Assembly: GCA_963748095.1 (NCBI GenBank)
Contig: CAVVIO010000003.1
Location: 62,001-126,000 of the forward strand
Direction of reading: 5' to 3'
Origin: CAVVIO01 sp963748095
GTDB lineage: Bacteria > Bacteroidota > Bacteroidia > Bacteroidales > UBA10428
Length of the DNA stretch: 64,000 bases
Translations under genes and position numbers: made by a program
Shown: positions 1 through 10,142 of the stretch, piece by piece
Layout of the letters: every line of letters begins with the position of its first letter
Numbering within the stretch: position 1 is the stretch's first letter
Notes under the pieces: generated by a model
Told to the model about the DNA's origin: nothing
The model's database searches: none
The model's input: the letters and a program-made list of their open reading frames with translations, nothing else

Positions 1-2
1 AG

Positions 3-92
3 AATTATATCGACTATAAATATGAATATGAAATAAGTGAACTTTCACTTCGTCCACACCCGTTTGAATTTTCTTTATATTACGATAATTAA
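3..92 (+). CDS. C-terminal end of a truncated protein, possibly an outer-membrane barrel
   Basis: The window opens inside an open frame that runs 29 codons to a TAA stop at 90-92. The tail alternates polar and hydrophobic residues and ends PFEFSLYYDN, which resembles the last strand of an outer-membrane beta barrel. PorP/SprF-type T9SS proteins often sit beside OmpA-family proteins like the next gene, so that is one candidate. The fragment is too short to name. A strong terminator follows 28 bases later, so this gene ends its own transcript. Confidence 0.5.
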   Translation, partial: NYIDYKYEYEISELSLRPHPFEFSLYYDN

Positions 93-120
93 TATTTAGG
101 GGAGATCTCGTAATAGTACA

Positions 121-156
121 AAGCAGGCCGGTATTTTTACCAGCCTGCTTTTTTAT
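121..156 (+). terminator. Rho-independent terminator
   Basis: A stem of eight pairs (AAGCAGGC with GCCTGCTT), one mismatch and four more pairs closes on a TTTT loop, and a T run follows directly. It lies 28 bases past the stop of the partial gene and separates it from the PorE-type gene. Confidence 0.85.
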
Positions 157-157
157 T

Positions 158-508
158 GGTTGTATAGTATCGGATTCATTCCGGATAAATATTTTAATCT
201 TTACCTGAGTTGAGGATAAGAGTTTAATTCTGTTGCAAACAGAAACTTTTTAAGAATCAGGAAGAAAATGAATGTGCTGATAACAGACAGGCTTATTATA
301 CAGCCACAAGAAAATAATTCCTGTTTTAAAACATATCATATACTATTTATTCTTTTTTTTAGTTTATTTAATGATTTGTTTATAAGCGACGTGTTCTATT
401 AAATTGTATCTTATTCAGAAGAGATGATCTGTCCTGAGGTTGATAAAACAATTCGACATATTAAATATTTTAAATTAAATTTACGGTAGTAAAATCAATT
501 AAATAAAA
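158..508. other. AT-rich gap with no convincing gene
   Basis: This stretch of about 350 bases lies between the terminator and the PorE-type gene. It is very AT-rich. One ATG-initiated frame of 44 codons (268-402, plus strand) has a weak AGGAAG upstream, but its translation is a low-complexity, Phe/Leu-rich string with no recognisable features. I treat it as noise. The promoter of the following gene presumably lies here, but I found no clear TAnnTTTG box. Confidence 0.4.
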
Positions 509-2566
509 ATGAAAAGTCTGAAGTCAATTTTGTTTTTTTTGTTGGTATACGGTTTAACTGTACCCGCTGTAGCCCAAAACAAGCGTACGCTGAAAGCATA
601 TGAGACATTTAATTCAGGAGAATATTATGATGCCATTGACTTGTTTAAGGATGCCTATCAGAAAATTACAGACAAAAAAGAAAAGCTGGAAATAGCCTTT
701 CATATTGGCGAGTGTTATAGAAACATCGACAATCCCAGTCAGAGTGCATTGTGGTTTGGGAAAGTGATTGCCAAAAATATTGATAAACCTATTGCATATC
801 TGTATTATGCAGATGCACTGAAAAAGACCGAAAGGTATGATGAAGCAAAAATGCAATATCAAAAGTATAAAGAACTGGTACCTGGCGATCCAAGTGCTGA
901 TCTTGGTATAAAATCGTGTGACCTTGCTACCGAGTGGATGAAATATCCGAATGGATACGTGGTGGAAGATATGAAGTTTTTTAATTCCAAACAAAGTGAT
1001 TACAGCCCGTTTTATGCCCGTTCCGACTACCGTCAGGTTTATTTTACTTCAACAAGGGATGCTTCTTCGGGGAAGATGGAACATGGAGGTACCGGTGAGG
1101 CATTTGCCGATATCTTTGAAACTACTATGGACCGGAAAGGGAAATGGAGTACACCTGTTCCACTGGGAACTAATATCAATACAGATTTTGAAGAAGGCAC
1201 TCCTGTGCTCACAGCAGATTATAATACCATGTATTTTACCAGATGCTTTTATAGTAAGAAAAAAGCAGAAGGTTGTGAGATTTTTACGGCAGATCGTGAG
1301 GGTGAGAAATGGGGTAAGGTCAAATCGTTGGCAATAGCGGCAGATAGTGTAGTAGTTGCCCATCCCGCTTTATCCCCCGATGAGCTCACTTTGTATTTTG
1401 TATCCGATATGGCAGGAAGTATGAAAGATCAGGAAGGAAAATCAAGCAAGGATATCTGGAAGGTCACACGGGCAAGTATTTCTTCCGATTGGGGGGAACC
1501 TGAAAACCTCGGAGAGCCGATTAATACCCCAGGTGATGAATTATTTCCCTATGTTCATCCCGACGGGACCCTGTATTTTTCGTCCGACGGACATCCGGGA
1601 ATGGGAGGATTGGATATTTTCAAAGCTACCAAAGATGAGAATGGCAACTGGAAAGTAGAAAATATGAAATACCCCATTAACTCTTCCGGCGATGATTTTG
1701 GGATTGTATTTGAAAAAGAACGGGAAACCGGTTATCTGAGTTCATCAAGAAAGGGAAGGGGAGATGATGATATTTATGAATTCATGCTGCCACCACTTCA
1801 ATTTAGCATAACTGGTTATGTGAAGAATGAAAAAACAGAAGAGGTACTGCCCGATGCTACTGTTAAATCAATAGGCAGCGACGGAATCACACTGGATACA
1901 AAAACTTCAAAGGACGGAAGCTTTAAGTTTATGTTGAATCCGGGCACCGATTATGTATTTCTTGCGTCAAAAGAAGGATTTTTACAGGGGAAAGAACGGG
2001 AAACGACAAAGGGGTTGAATAAAAGTACTGAATTCAAAACGGAAATATTACTTTCTTCCATTAAAGAACCTATACGGCTCGAAAATATTTTCTTCGACCT
2101 GGATAAAGCCAATCTGCGGCCCGAATCGATGGTGGCCCTCGACAAACTGGTTGAAACACTGAATGATAATCCCAATGTTACCATTGAGCTGGGATCACAT
2201 ACCGATTCACGTGCCAGTGATCAATATAACCTCGATCTTTCGAAGCGCCGTGCACAATCGGTCGTAAATTACCTGATTGAAAAAGGAATTGCGCGAGACA
2301 GACTGGTAGCAAAAGGGTATGGTGAATCGGATCCGAAAGTAGTAGATAAAAAAGATAATGAGTTATTTCCGTTTATTCCGATTGGCACCAAACTTACGGA
2401 TGATTATATCTATAGTTTAAAAGATACCGATCAGCAGGAGATGGCACATTCGCTGAACCGCAGAACCGAATTCAGGGTACTTACAACGGATTACAAAGGC
2501 GGTAATACTAATAGTACAGGTGCCGGTAGTACAAATACGGGGAATAAAACCGGCAATAATAAATAG
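509..2566 (+). CDS. porE: PorE-type OmpA protein (TPR, beta-propeller, carboxypeptidase-regulatory and OmpA domains)
   Basis: This 685-residue exported protein likely anchors a T9SS assembly to peptidoglycan. A signal peptide ends near residue 22 (PAVAQ). TPR-like helices fill about 25-150 and WD40/PD40 propeller repeats about 165-425 (recurrent DIF/DIWK and LYFSSDG motifs). A CarboxypepD-regulatory-like domain covers about 433-515. The OmpA peptidoglycan-binding domain starts at IFFDLDKANLRPES and includes SHTDSRASDQYNLDLSKRRA. An Asn/Thr/Gly-rich tail ends the chain. This domain order matches PorE of Porphyromonas gingivalis. Paralogues with the same order occur beside PorP/SprF genes, so orthology to PorE itself is not certain. 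No Shine-Dalgarno is visible, as usual in this phylum. Confidence 0.75.
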   Translation: MKSLKSILFFLLVYGLTVPAVAQNKRTLKAYETFNSGEYYDAIDLFKDAYQKITDKKEKLEIAFHIGECYRNIDNPSQSALWFGKVIAKNIDKPIAYLYYADALKKTERYDEAKMQYQKYKELVPGDPSADLGIKSCDLATEWMKYPNGYVVEDMKFFNSKQSDYSPFYARSDYRQVYFTSTRDASSGKMEHGGTGEAFADIFETTMDRKGKWSTPVPLGTNINTDFEEGTPVLTADYNTMYFTRCFYSKKKAEGCEIFTADREGEKWGKVKSLAIAADSVVVAHPALSPDELTLYFVSDMAGSMKDQEGKSSKDIWKVTRASISSDWGEPENLGEPINTPGDELFPYVHPDGTLYFSSDGHPGMGGLDIFKATKDENGNWKVENMKYPINSSGDDFGIVFEKERETGYLSSSRKGRGDDDIYEFMLPPLQFSITGYVKNEKTEEVLPDATVKSIGSDGITLDTKTSKDGSFKFMLNPGTDYVFLASKEGFLQGKERETTKGLNKSTEFKTEILLSSIKEPIRLENIFFDLDKANLRPESMVALDKLVETLNDNPNVTIELGSHTDSRASDQYNLDLSKRRAQSVVNYLIEKGIARDRLVAKGYGESDPKVVDKKDNELFPFIPIGTKLTDDYIYSLKDTDQQEMAHSLNRRTEFRVLTTDYKGGNTNSTGAGSTNTGNKTGNNK

Positions 2567-2572
2567 AAACTT

Positions 2573-2613
2573 CAGGGGTATTAAAGCAACTATTCAGCTG
2601 ATAGTTGCCCCTG
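2573..2613. other. Nested stem-loop downstream of the PorE-type gene
   Basis: GCAACTA (2586-2592) pairs with TAGTTGC (2602-2608), and the flanking CAGG (2573-2576) pairs with CCTG (2610-2613). No T run follows, so it is not a standard terminator. It may protect a 3' end or help terminate transcription before the permease gene. Confidence 0.4.
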
Positions 2614-2714
2614 TTCTGGCTTGGGTTAAAAACTCAGACTTTTATAATTCATTGTCTTTGACTTTATTTGCATCTGAGTTGTGTTAATTTTGCAAGCAAA
2701 CAACAGAAAAAGAA

Positions 2715-3995
2715 GTGAATAAGAAAATAGGATTTAAAGAAGCAGCGGCAATCGGAATAGGAGGGATGGTCGGCGGAGGAATTTTTGCTGTTTTAGGTTT
2801 AGCAGTTTCTTTGGCCAAAGGAGGAACTCCGATTGCCTTTCTCTTTGCCGGAATTTTAGCCTTAATAACTTCTTATAGCTATGTAAAATTATCTTTAACT
2901 TATCCGGACAGGGGCGGAACAGTTAAATTCATCAATCAAGGATTTGGTAAATCAGTGTTTAGCGGAGGAATAAATAATTTGCTTTGGATGAGTTATATCA
3001 TCATGTTAGCTCTTTATGCTTCTGCCTTTGGTTCCTATGCACAAAACTTATTTAAACTTACCAGTAGTAAAACATTAAATTTTCATATCTGGTCAAGTGG
3101 TATAGTCATTATTGCAACTCTAATCAATTATTATAGTATTAAAATAGTTGGTGCTATAGAAGATTATGCAGTTATTATTAAGTTAATCATACTGTTATCA
3201 TTTGTTGTTTTAGGAATATACGGATTGCACAATAATCCGAATTTAAATCAATTATCCTTTCAAAACTGGGAAAGCTCCATTCATCTTATAACTGGTGGTA
3301 TGGTTATTTTTGTTGCTTATGAAGGTTTTGAGCTAATAGCTAATGCAGTACCCGACATTGAGAATCCCGGGAAGAATGTTCCAAGGGCTTATTATTTTTC
3401 CGTTATTTTTGTAATACTTCTTTACATTATTATCGCTGCAATAACGGTGGGTTCTTTACCCTTTAAAGAGATTGCGAACGCTCAGGATTATGTTTTGGCA
3501 GAAGCGGCAAAGCCAATGATAGGTAAAATTGGTTTTACTATTATTACCATTGCAGCATTAATTTCAACTTTCTCAGCAATTAACGCTTCTTTGTATGGAG
3601 GTAGCAGGGTTAGCTATGAGATTGCTGAAGATGACGAACTCCCGCATGAATTAACAAGTAAGTTATGGAATCACCCCGTTGGATTAATGATAACGAATAT
3701 TGCAACTTTAATTATTGTAAACACTGTAAACTTAGAAAGTATTTCTACAGCCGGCAGTGTAGGTTTTATACTAATTTTTTCTCTCGTAAATTATACAGGG
3801 TTTAAATTATCGAAAATTATTAATGGAAATAGAATCATTCCTTTAACGGGATTTATTTTAGGATTGATTGCTTTAGTAATTTTAATAGTTCAACAATATT
3901 CGTCTAATCGAATCGGAGTATTTTTAGCAATTTCGATCATATTGGCTTGCTTAATAATCGAATATTTATATAAAAAAGTAATGCACAATGCATAA
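2715..3995 (+). CDS. APC-family amino-acid permease
   Basis: This 426-residue inner-membrane carrier probably imports amino acids or related amines by cation symport. The N-terminus carries the APC helix-1 signature (GIGGMVGGGIFAV), which binds substrate backbone atoms. About twelve hydrophobic segments follow. A family-typical stretch, AYEGFELIANAVPDIENP, lies near residues 203-220. The start is a GTG at 2715, and no better in-frame ATG lies nearby. The gene is visibly richer in A+T (many TTA, ATT and AAA codons) than its neighbours, which may mean acquisition. The substrate cannot be told from sequence. Confidence 0.85.
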   Translation: MNKKIGFKEAAAIGIGGMVGGGIFAVLGLAVSLAKGGTPIAFLFAGILALITSYSYVKLSLTYPDRGGTVKFINQGFGKSVFSGGINNLLWMSYIIMLALYASAFGSYAQNLFKLTSSKTLNFHIWSSGIVIIATLINYYSIKIVGAIEDYAVIIKLIILLSFVVLGIYGLHNNPNLNQLSFQNWESSIHLITGGMVIFVAYEGFELIANAVPDIENPGKNVPRAYYFSVIFVILLYIIIAAITVGSLPFKEIANAQDYVLAEAAKPMIGKIGFTIITIAALISTFSAINASLYGGSRVSYEIAEDDELPHELTSKLWNHPVGLMITNIATLIIVNTVNLESISTAGSVGFILIFSLVNYTGFKLSKIINGNRIIPLTGFILGLIALVILIVQQYSSNRIGVFLAISIILACLIIEYLYKKVMHNA

Positions 3996-4102
3996 ATAAA
4001 AGGCCGAAGGGTTATATGTTCCCGACTTTTGTTGTTTTCCGGACTATTGATTCTGTAAAGTTAGTCCCTATAACCGGATACACTCCCGGATGTAGACAAA
4101 GT

Positions 4103-4795
4103 TTAAAGTATATTCTCCAATTCCTTAAGGGAAGCGATTTCAAAGGTCACTTTTTCTGTATGTTCTTTCCCCTCGGGATTAAAATATACCTGGTCGATAC
4201 CAAAATCACGGGCCCCTATTACATCTACTTTTAAATCGTCACCAATCATCAAACTTTCAGTCTTTTTTGCATTTACCGATTTCAGCGCATATTCGAAAAT
4301 TTCTTTCCGGGGCTTCTGGTATCCTGCATTTTCGGATGTAATAACCTTTTTGAAAAAAGAAGTCAGACCACTTTCTTTTAATTTGATAAACTGTACTTCG
4401 TTAAAGCCGTTTGTAAGAATATAAAGATTGTACCGGGTAAAAAGATATGGCAGCACTTCATGGGTGTAAGGCAAAACATTTGTTTTATACGGACTAAGGG
4501 TAATATAGTCGAGACCGATCTTTTCAGCCAGGCCATGATTTTTTATACCAAATTCACCAAGTGTAAGGACAAACCGTTCTGTCATCAGAAATTTCTTTTT
4601 AACTTCACCTCTCCGGTACTGGTCCCACAGCAGATCATTGTATTTTATAAATACTTCCATAAAGGAATCCAGTCTGTCAATTTGTTTGTGAAGTTCGTAT
4701 TTATCGTATATATCGCGGAATGCTTCGTAAGCGTTAGCCTTATAATCCCAGAGTGTGTGATCAAGATCGAAATAGATATGGCGGTATTTCTTCAT
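4103..4795 (-). CDS. yjjG: YjjG-family HAD phosphatase (noncanonical pyrimidine nucleotidase)
   Basis: This HAD hydrolase resembles YjjG, which dephosphorylates pyrimidine nucleoside monophosphates and helps clear damaged nucleotides. Motif I is FDLDHTLWD near the N-terminus, the two Asp residues being nucleophile and acid/base. Motif II is ILTNGF. A conserved Lys occurs in YQKPRKEIF, and motif IV is IGDDLKVDVIGA. The helical cap between motifs I and II is typical of the family. I chose the ATG at 4795 (MKKYRH) over one at 4807, because a TACTTTTG box at 4813-4820 would place the transcription start at about 4807. Confidence 0.82.
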   Translation of the reverse strand: MKKYRHIYFDLDHTLWDYKANAYEAFRDIYDKYELHKQIDRLDSFMEVFIKYNDLLWDQYRRGEVKKKFLMTERFVLTLGEFGIKNHGLAEKIGLDYITLSPYKTNVLPYTHEVLPYLFTRYNLYILTNGFNEVQFIKLKESGLTSFFKKVITSENAGYQKPRKEIFEYALKSVNAKKTESLMIGDDLKVDVIGARDFGIDQVYFNPEGKEHTEKVTFEIASLKELENIL

Positions 4796-4812
4796 GCTTT
4801 TTAACATTCGTG

Positions 4813-4852
4813 CAAAAGTAACAAAATAAAAAGAATTACTTTTTTACTTTTG
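4813..4852. promoter_or_regulatory. Divergent pair of -7 boxes between the yjjG-like and DUF5020 genes
   Basis: TACTTTTG matches the Bacteroidota -7 consensus TAnnTTTG. It occurs on the minus strand at 4813-4820 and on the plus strand at 4845-4852, each pointing to the adjacent gene. No clear -33 TTG stands at the expected spacing on either side. Confidence 0.4.
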
Positions 4853-4879
4853 CGACCTGATCAGAACCTAAAAAACCGG

Positions 4880-5586
4880 ATGATGAAAAGAATATTGCTT
4901 TTGTTTCTCACCCTCGGGGCATTCAGGATTTACGCTCAGGATGTTGATGTTCAACTACATTACGACCTGGGTAAGGACCGGAAATATTTCACATCCACTG
5001 TCGAAATGTTTAACCCCGATACTTTCGGATCTACTTATTTCTTTATCGACATGGATTATAATGTGGGGAATGTAAAGGGAGTAAGCATGGCCTACTGGGA
5101 AATCTCCCGCGAGCTGAAGTTCTGGAAAGCGCCACTCACCTGGCATGTGGAATACAATGGTGGTTTTGGACAGTTTATTTCAAGCGATGAGAACCGTGCG
5201 TTTACCATCAACGATGCCTGGCTTACGGGTATCGCATATGAATGGAATAATAGCGATTTCTCTAAAGGATTTGCTCCTTGCAGGCATTGTACAAATACAT
5301 CAGGTACAAACAAAATCTGTCGTTCCAAATTACCGGGGTCTGGCACCTTTTCTTTTTCAATAAAAAATTATCGCTTATGGGATTTGCCGATTTCTGGAGA
5401 GAAGATAAGGACTTTAATTTCGACGGTACTGTCGAGACAAAATTCATTTTCCTCTCGGAGCCCCAGTTCTGGTATAATTTTACCGAACATTTTTCTTGTG
5501 GTTCCGAAATCGAACTGGGGAATAATTTCGGTTCTGTTAAAGGATTCAGGGTAAATCCTACAGTAGCCGTTAAATACAACTTCTGA
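4880..5586 (+). pseudogene. DUF5020-family outer-membrane protein, frameshifted
   Basis: A signal peptide (MKRILLLFLTLGAFRIYAQ) leads into a beta-rich sequence of the DUF5020 type, thought to form a barrel related to nucleoside-specific channels. The first part reads in one frame to about 5270 (NNSDFSKGF). The rest continues one frame over from about 5272 (SLQALYKYIRYKQ) to the stop at 5586 and ends VAVKYNF, a barrel-like C-terminus. One base appears to be missing in GGATTTGCTCC near 5273. Without the shift the protein would have about 235 residues, a normal length. The start is an ATG at 4880 or 4883. A purine permease follows, which would suit a nucleoside channel, but that link is inference. 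Confidence 0.7.
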
Positions 5587-5633
5587 TAAAAAAGAGTAAT
5601 TAATATTTTATTGTTGCTTAAAAATTTAAACGG

Positions 5634-6926
5634 GTGATTGAAAAGATATTTCATTTAAAAGAGAATAAAACAAGCATACGAACAGAAGTGTTGGCCGGAT
5701 TAACCACTTTTATGACGATGGCTTATATTCTGGCTGTAAACCCGGGAATATTGAGCCAAACCGGGATGGATAAAAATGCACTTTTCACGGCAACCGCTTT
5801 GTCAGCTGTGGTTGCAACGCTGGTAATGGCATTATGGGCGAATCTTCCTTTTGCTCTGGCACCCGGAATGGGGCTGAATGCCTTTTTTACCTACACGGTG
5901 GTACTTGGAATGGGCTATACATGGGAACTGGCGCTTACGGCAGTGTTCATCGAGGGAATAATTTTTATTGTGCTTACTTTCTTCAATATCAGGGAAGCAA
6001 TTGTGAATAGCATTCCTAATACACTGAAACATGCCATTTCTGTGGGGATCGGGTTGTTCATTGCATTCATCGGACTCAGAAGTGCAGGGATTATTGCAAG
6101 TAATAAAAGTACCATGGTGGCACTTGGTGATATGTCGGATCACAATGTGTGGATCGCATTATTCGGTATATTACTGACAGGAATATTACTTGTTAAAAAA
6201 ATAAGGGGAGCACTGCTTATCGGAATTATTCTTTCAGCACTCATTGGTATTCCTTTAGGAGTTACGCATTTGCCGGCAGGTCATATTGTTAGTCTTCCAC
6301 CTTCATTAAAACCTATATTTTTTAAATTTCAGTTTTCACATCTTTTCACAGCAGATATGGTAGTGATATTGTTTACATTCCTTTTTGTGGATATGTTCGA
6401 TACAGTTGGCACGTTGGTAGGGGTAAGTTCGAAAGCCGGAATGCTGGATAATGAAGGAAATGTTCCTCGGGTAAAACAAGCCCTCTTTGCCGATGCCATT
6501 GGAACCACTGCAGGTGCATTACTCGGAACAAGTACTGTTACTACTTATGTGGAAAGTGCAGCCGGGGTTACAGAAGGAGGTAAAACCGGGCTAACATCTT
6601 TTACAGTTGCTATTATGTTTATTATTGCCCTGCTGTTTTCCCCTGTATTTCTGATGGTACCAGCTGCGGCTACTGCCCCCGCACTCATTATTGTAGGTCT
6701 TTTCATGATGGGACCTATTACAAAGATCGATTTTGGCGATTACACCGAATCAATTCCAGCGTTTCTTACGATCATTATGATGCCGCTTACCAGCAGCATT
6801 TCCGAAGGGATTGTTTTTGGAATGCTGAGTTATGTAATTATTAATACCCTTACCGGGAAATGGGGAAAGATATCCCTGGTAATGTATATTCTGAGTATCT
6901 TTTTTGTCCTTAAATTTTTTATCTGA
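5634..6926 (+). CDS. NCS2-family purine permease (AzgA/PbuG/GhxP type)
   Basis: This 430-residue inner-membrane transporter most likely imports hypoxanthine, guanine or adenine with protons. Family signatures are LAPGMGLNAFF in the first third and the long TSTVTTYVESAAGVTEGG segment, which carries a conserved substrate-site Glu in the NCS2/AzgA branch. About twelve to fourteen hydrophobic segments are visible. The start is a GTG at 5634. It lies 47 bases after the DUF5020 gene, so the two may be cotranscribed as outer- and inner-membrane steps of nucleobase uptake (inference). It converges on the M1 peptidase gene with only five bases between stops. Confidence 0.9.
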   Translation: MIEKIFHLKENKTSIRTEVLAGLTTFMTMAYILAVNPGILSQTGMDKNALFTATALSAVVATLVMALWANLPFALAPGMGLNAFFTYTVVLGMGYTWELALTAVFIEGIIFIVLTFFNIREAIVNSIPNTLKHAISVGIGLFIAFIGLRSAGIIASNKSTMVALGDMSDHNVWIALFGILLTGILLVKKIRGALLIGIILSALIGIPLGVTHLPAGHIVSLPPSLKPIFFKFQFSHLFTADMVVILFTFLFVDMFDTVGTLVGVSSKAGMLDNEGNVPRVKQALFADAIGTTAGALLGTSTVTTYVESAAGVTEGGKTGLTSFTVAIMFIIALLFSPVFLMVPAAATAPALIIVGLFMMGPITKIDFGDYTESIPAFLTIIMMPLTSSISEGIVFGMLSYVIINTLTGKWGKISLVMYILSIFFVLKFFI

Positions 6927-6931
6927 TTCGA

Positions 6932-8910
6932 TCAGTTGTTTCGATCAGCAGTCCAGTAATAAGTAAACGAATTATCAGGTGCTCCTTCATAGCCGAGAAA
7001 CTGATTATAAAAATTAAATGTGGACGTGTTTTTCAGCCGTATTGTCTGGTCACTGGTAGTACCTTCCAGCCTCACTGCATTACTATCGGTTGCTAATGCG
7101 AAGGGCATTTTAAATCCTTTCTCCACCTGATCCCATTTATAGGTAAAAATAATATCCTTACCTTCTTTTTTAAAGGTGTAGGATAATACCGGCAGGCGAT
7201 TGTCGTGCAGGTACTTATCAAAAAAGGCATTATAGGATTCGCCGGTTTGCTCGTCGACAAAACTGATGAATTCATCTGAATTCACTTCTTTGTATTCATA
7301 TTTTGCAAAAAAACCCTTTAATATTTTGAAAAACAGGGAATCATTGTTAATGGTGCAACGCAGGCAATGCAAAAGGGTGGCCCCTTTTGTATAAATATCA
7401 TTACTGGCAAAAGAATTTTCGTTAACTCCGTAGTTTTGTACCATTGGCCAGAAGTTGAAAATGTATTGTAATTTTTTATTTAGCTCATACAAGTACTCAT
7501 CTTTCCCGTATATATGCCCCAGAAAAAGATATTCGGAATACGTGGCAAATCCCTCGTGAATCCAGGCATCGGCCATATCGGCTGCTGTAACTGCATTTCC
7601 CCACCATTCGTGCGCGGTCTCATGTACGATAATATCATCATATTTGCCATTCCGATAATCATGATTTATCTTTTTATTGAAATTATTACCATAAGCAATA
7701 GCCGTTTGGTTTTCCATTCCTTCATAGGGCGATTCCACCAGGCTGTAACCATCTCTCCAGAAAGGGAAGCGGCCATAAATATCGCTGTAGTATGCGACTA
7801 CTTGTTTAGCCTGCTGAAAATATTTTTTTGCCGTATCGAGATGATAAGGTAATACATTGTATTGCATCAGCAGGGTATCGCCCTGATAGAAAAGGGTATC
7901 GGTAAACCCAACATAATTACCCATGTAAAAGGTTACATCGTAACTATTGATAGGATAACTGACAAACCACTCAAAGCGATTGTATTTTTGTTACCGTCAG
8001 GCACTACTGCCCGCAGATTTCCGTTACAGACTGCTTTGTATTTTTTGGGAACTTCCATATTAATTAGCATCGAGTCGGGTTCGTCACTCAGGTGATCTTT
8101 TACAGGCCACCATGAACTGGCGCCCAGCTGCTCACAGGCCACAGCCACCCACCGGTTTTTATTTTTATCCCTTTTCCACACAAATCCTCCCTGCCAGGGG
8201 GGATTTTTAGCTATTCCGGGTTTTCCACCGTAACTTACAGAGATCATTTCTCTGGAGCCGGGCTTCAATTGTTCGGGAAAAGTAACAAATACTGCATCGT
8301 AGATTCTTTTGTACGATAGATCCTCATTATTCCACTTAATACTGTTTATTCCAAGGTTATCGAACAGATCTATCTGGATGGTATGTGTGGTATCCATCAC
8401 CTGGAAATAAATTTTATTGTTTCCTTCAATTTTTTTACCATGTGGAATTATTCTGACTGTCAGGTCGTAAAAGTAAACATCATAGCAGGTTCTTTCCGGG
8501 CGCAGTGAACCACGTAATGTGTCTTTAAGCGTGTAGGCCGGACGCCAGTCATATTTCTCATACAATTTGGTGTCCGGATAAAATCCTTTCTTCAGAAATT
8601 TCAGTTTATACATCGGATCACACTGAAAACTCCTGAATTTCTTATTTTCTTTAAATCCGAGTTTTTCTGCTACAGCAAAATCAGCACACGCACCATCCTG
8701 ATCGCCCATATTCAAACGGGCAACGCCACGATTATAATAAATTCCCGGATTATCGGGAATATATTTAATCATCAGATTCAGGTTCTCATAGAAACCCAGA
8801 AAATCTTTTTTTTGAAATTTTTCGATTCCATCTTTCCATACCTGGTTCAGATTCTGCGGGAATACAGGCAGGGACAATAACAGAAAAGCAGCAATAAGAA
8901 CTTTTTTCAT
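6932..8910 (-). pseudogene. M1-family zinc aminopeptidase, frameshifted
   Basis: Together the two halves make a secreted peptidase of about 660 residues. The first half (8910 down to about 7980) has a signal peptide (VLIAAFLLLSLPVFPQ), a short TPR-like segment and the M1 beta-sandwich domain. The second half (about 7980 to 6932) carries the exopeptidase motif GMENQ and the zinc site HETAHEWW, with the distal Glu in HEGFATYSE. The reading frame breaks between NKNTI and FEWFVSYPINSYDV, where one base seems to be missing in AATACAATCGC. It lies 40 bases downstream of gldB on the same strand. A repaired copy would be a normal M1 enzyme. Confidence 0.85.
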
Positions 8911-8950
8911 TGGTGAAAGTTGAAAATTAATTTAAGAAACGTAAATGCCC

Positions 8951-9991
8951 TTAAGGATCGTATCTTGATTGGTTCAGTATTTTCTGATAGTCATTATCTT
9001 GCATCAGATTTTGCAGAGTAAGGTTTTTATTATGATCCATATATGTGTTTACAATCCGGTAGCCGATCCATACAGCAGCACGGGCAGGTGAATGCTTTCC
9101 AAAATCCTTTGTGAACGGACCTTCATTGATAAATTTGCTGATAGTGAATTTATCGTTATTAAATAATAATTTACTCTCGACAAGGTATGTCCACATCTCT
9201 TTTTCCGCCTTATTGCAGAAATTCATTTGGGAAGTTGAAAATCCCCATATCAAAGAGTCGGGTTCATCTGGAAGCATGGCTTTTACAAAATACATGATTT
9301 TTCCGCCATAGATCATATTATTTACCAGATTGTTGACTTTGTTATTATATGTAAATTCCATATCGGCCAGTGCCTGCATACAATCGGATGGCATTTTGGC
9401 TTTTATCATCCTGTCGAGCAAATATTGCGAAACCAGCGGAGTGATGCGTTTATATAATTCTTCATCTTTTCCCAGGTATTTATCCAGGCTGATCCCTATC
9501 AGGGACGAGTCGGTTATAACCGATTGATTAAAACCGGATATGTAAGTAATAATTCTTGGGATCGGGTTAGTGGGAAAATAATAGCGGTAATGTTTAAAAG
9601 CACCGGTGAGTTCTTTCTCCAGAAAATCGAGGTCGGGAAATTTTCTCATCACTTCCTTATAATCCTCGTAAATGGAATAATCAGTCACAAAACTTCGCAG
9701 TAGATCAGGATACCCCGGGTTATTACTGGAACCGATGTTAATGATCATGTGATTGAATATCGGAAAAAAATTACCATATTGTTCTCGTAAACGGGGTATA
9801 TTCGACTCGATACTGTCCAGAGGAATAGAGAACAGGTCTTTTTCAAACCGTTGGATTTTTACCGACACATCAATATCCGACACATTTACATCGAATTTGT
9901 TTTTATTACATCCGTTCAACAGGATCACTATGCCTGCAAGAAATAGGAAAAAGATTTTTTTTTCGCGAAACCCTGATGCTCCTTTCTTCAT
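8951..9991 (-). CDS. gldB: Gliding-motility lipoprotein GldB
   Basis: GldB is a lipoprotein needed for gliding in Flavobacterium and is widely kept alongside T9SS genes even in non-gliding species. Lipobox LLNGC puts the acylated Cys at about residue 28. Family-typical motifs follow: IQRFEKDLF, REQYGNFFPIF, a PRIITYISGF segment and a C-terminal RAAVWIGYRIV. I start at the ATG at 9991, because the longer frame begins with a TTG. The M1 peptidase lies 40 bases downstream, so both may share a transcript. Other gld genes are not in this window. Confidence 0.88.
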   Translation of the reverse strand: MKKGASGFREKKIFFLFLAGIVILLNGCNKNKFDVNVSDIDVSVKIQRFEKDLFSIPLDSIESNIPRLREQYGNFFPIFNHMIINIGSSNNPGYPDLLRSFVTDYSIYEDYKEVMRKFPDLDFLEKELTGAFKHYRYYFPTNPIPRIITYISGFNQSVITDSSLIGISLDKYLGKDEELYKRITPLVSQYLLDRMIKAKMPSDCMQALADMEFTYNNKVNNLVNNMIYGGKIMYFVKAMLPDEPDSLIWGFSTSQMNFCNKAEKEMWTYLVESKLLFNNDKFTISKFINEGPFTKDFGKHSPARAAVWIGYRIVNTYMDHNKNLTLQNLMQDNDYQKILNQSRYDP

Positions 9992-10070
9992 ATTCAAATA
10001 TTTTGCAATTGATACAACGAAAATAAAAAAGGAATTGGTATAAATCCTGAAATTTCAATTATATTTTTAA

Positions 10071-10101
10071 TTTGTGTGATATAAAAAAAACATTACCTTT
10101 G
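10071..10101 (+). promoter_or_regulatory. Promoter of rpmH
   Basis: TTTG at 10071-10074, a 19-base spacer and TACCTTTG at 10094-10101 form a full match to the Bacteroidota sigma factor consensus (-33 TTTG, -7 TAnnTTTG). The predicted start near 10108 leaves a leader of about 35 bases before the L34 gene. Confidence 0.75.
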
Positions 10102-10142
10102 CAGCTTTAAAATTAAACTTTGATTTATAAAAATAGATTCTG

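Noticed and set aside
268..402. A 44-codon ATG frame with weak AGGAAG upstream
   Set aside because: The translation is low-complexity and Phe/Leu-rich in very AT-rich DNA, with no recognisable features or operon context.
2640..2700. TAATTTTG box upstream of the APC permease as a promoter
   Set aside because: The available TTG elements stand 14 or 24 bases away, outside the usual 17-21 spacing.
2715..3995. APC permease as part of a mobile element
   Set aside because: The gene is AT-rich, but no transposase, integrase or flanking repeats are visible.
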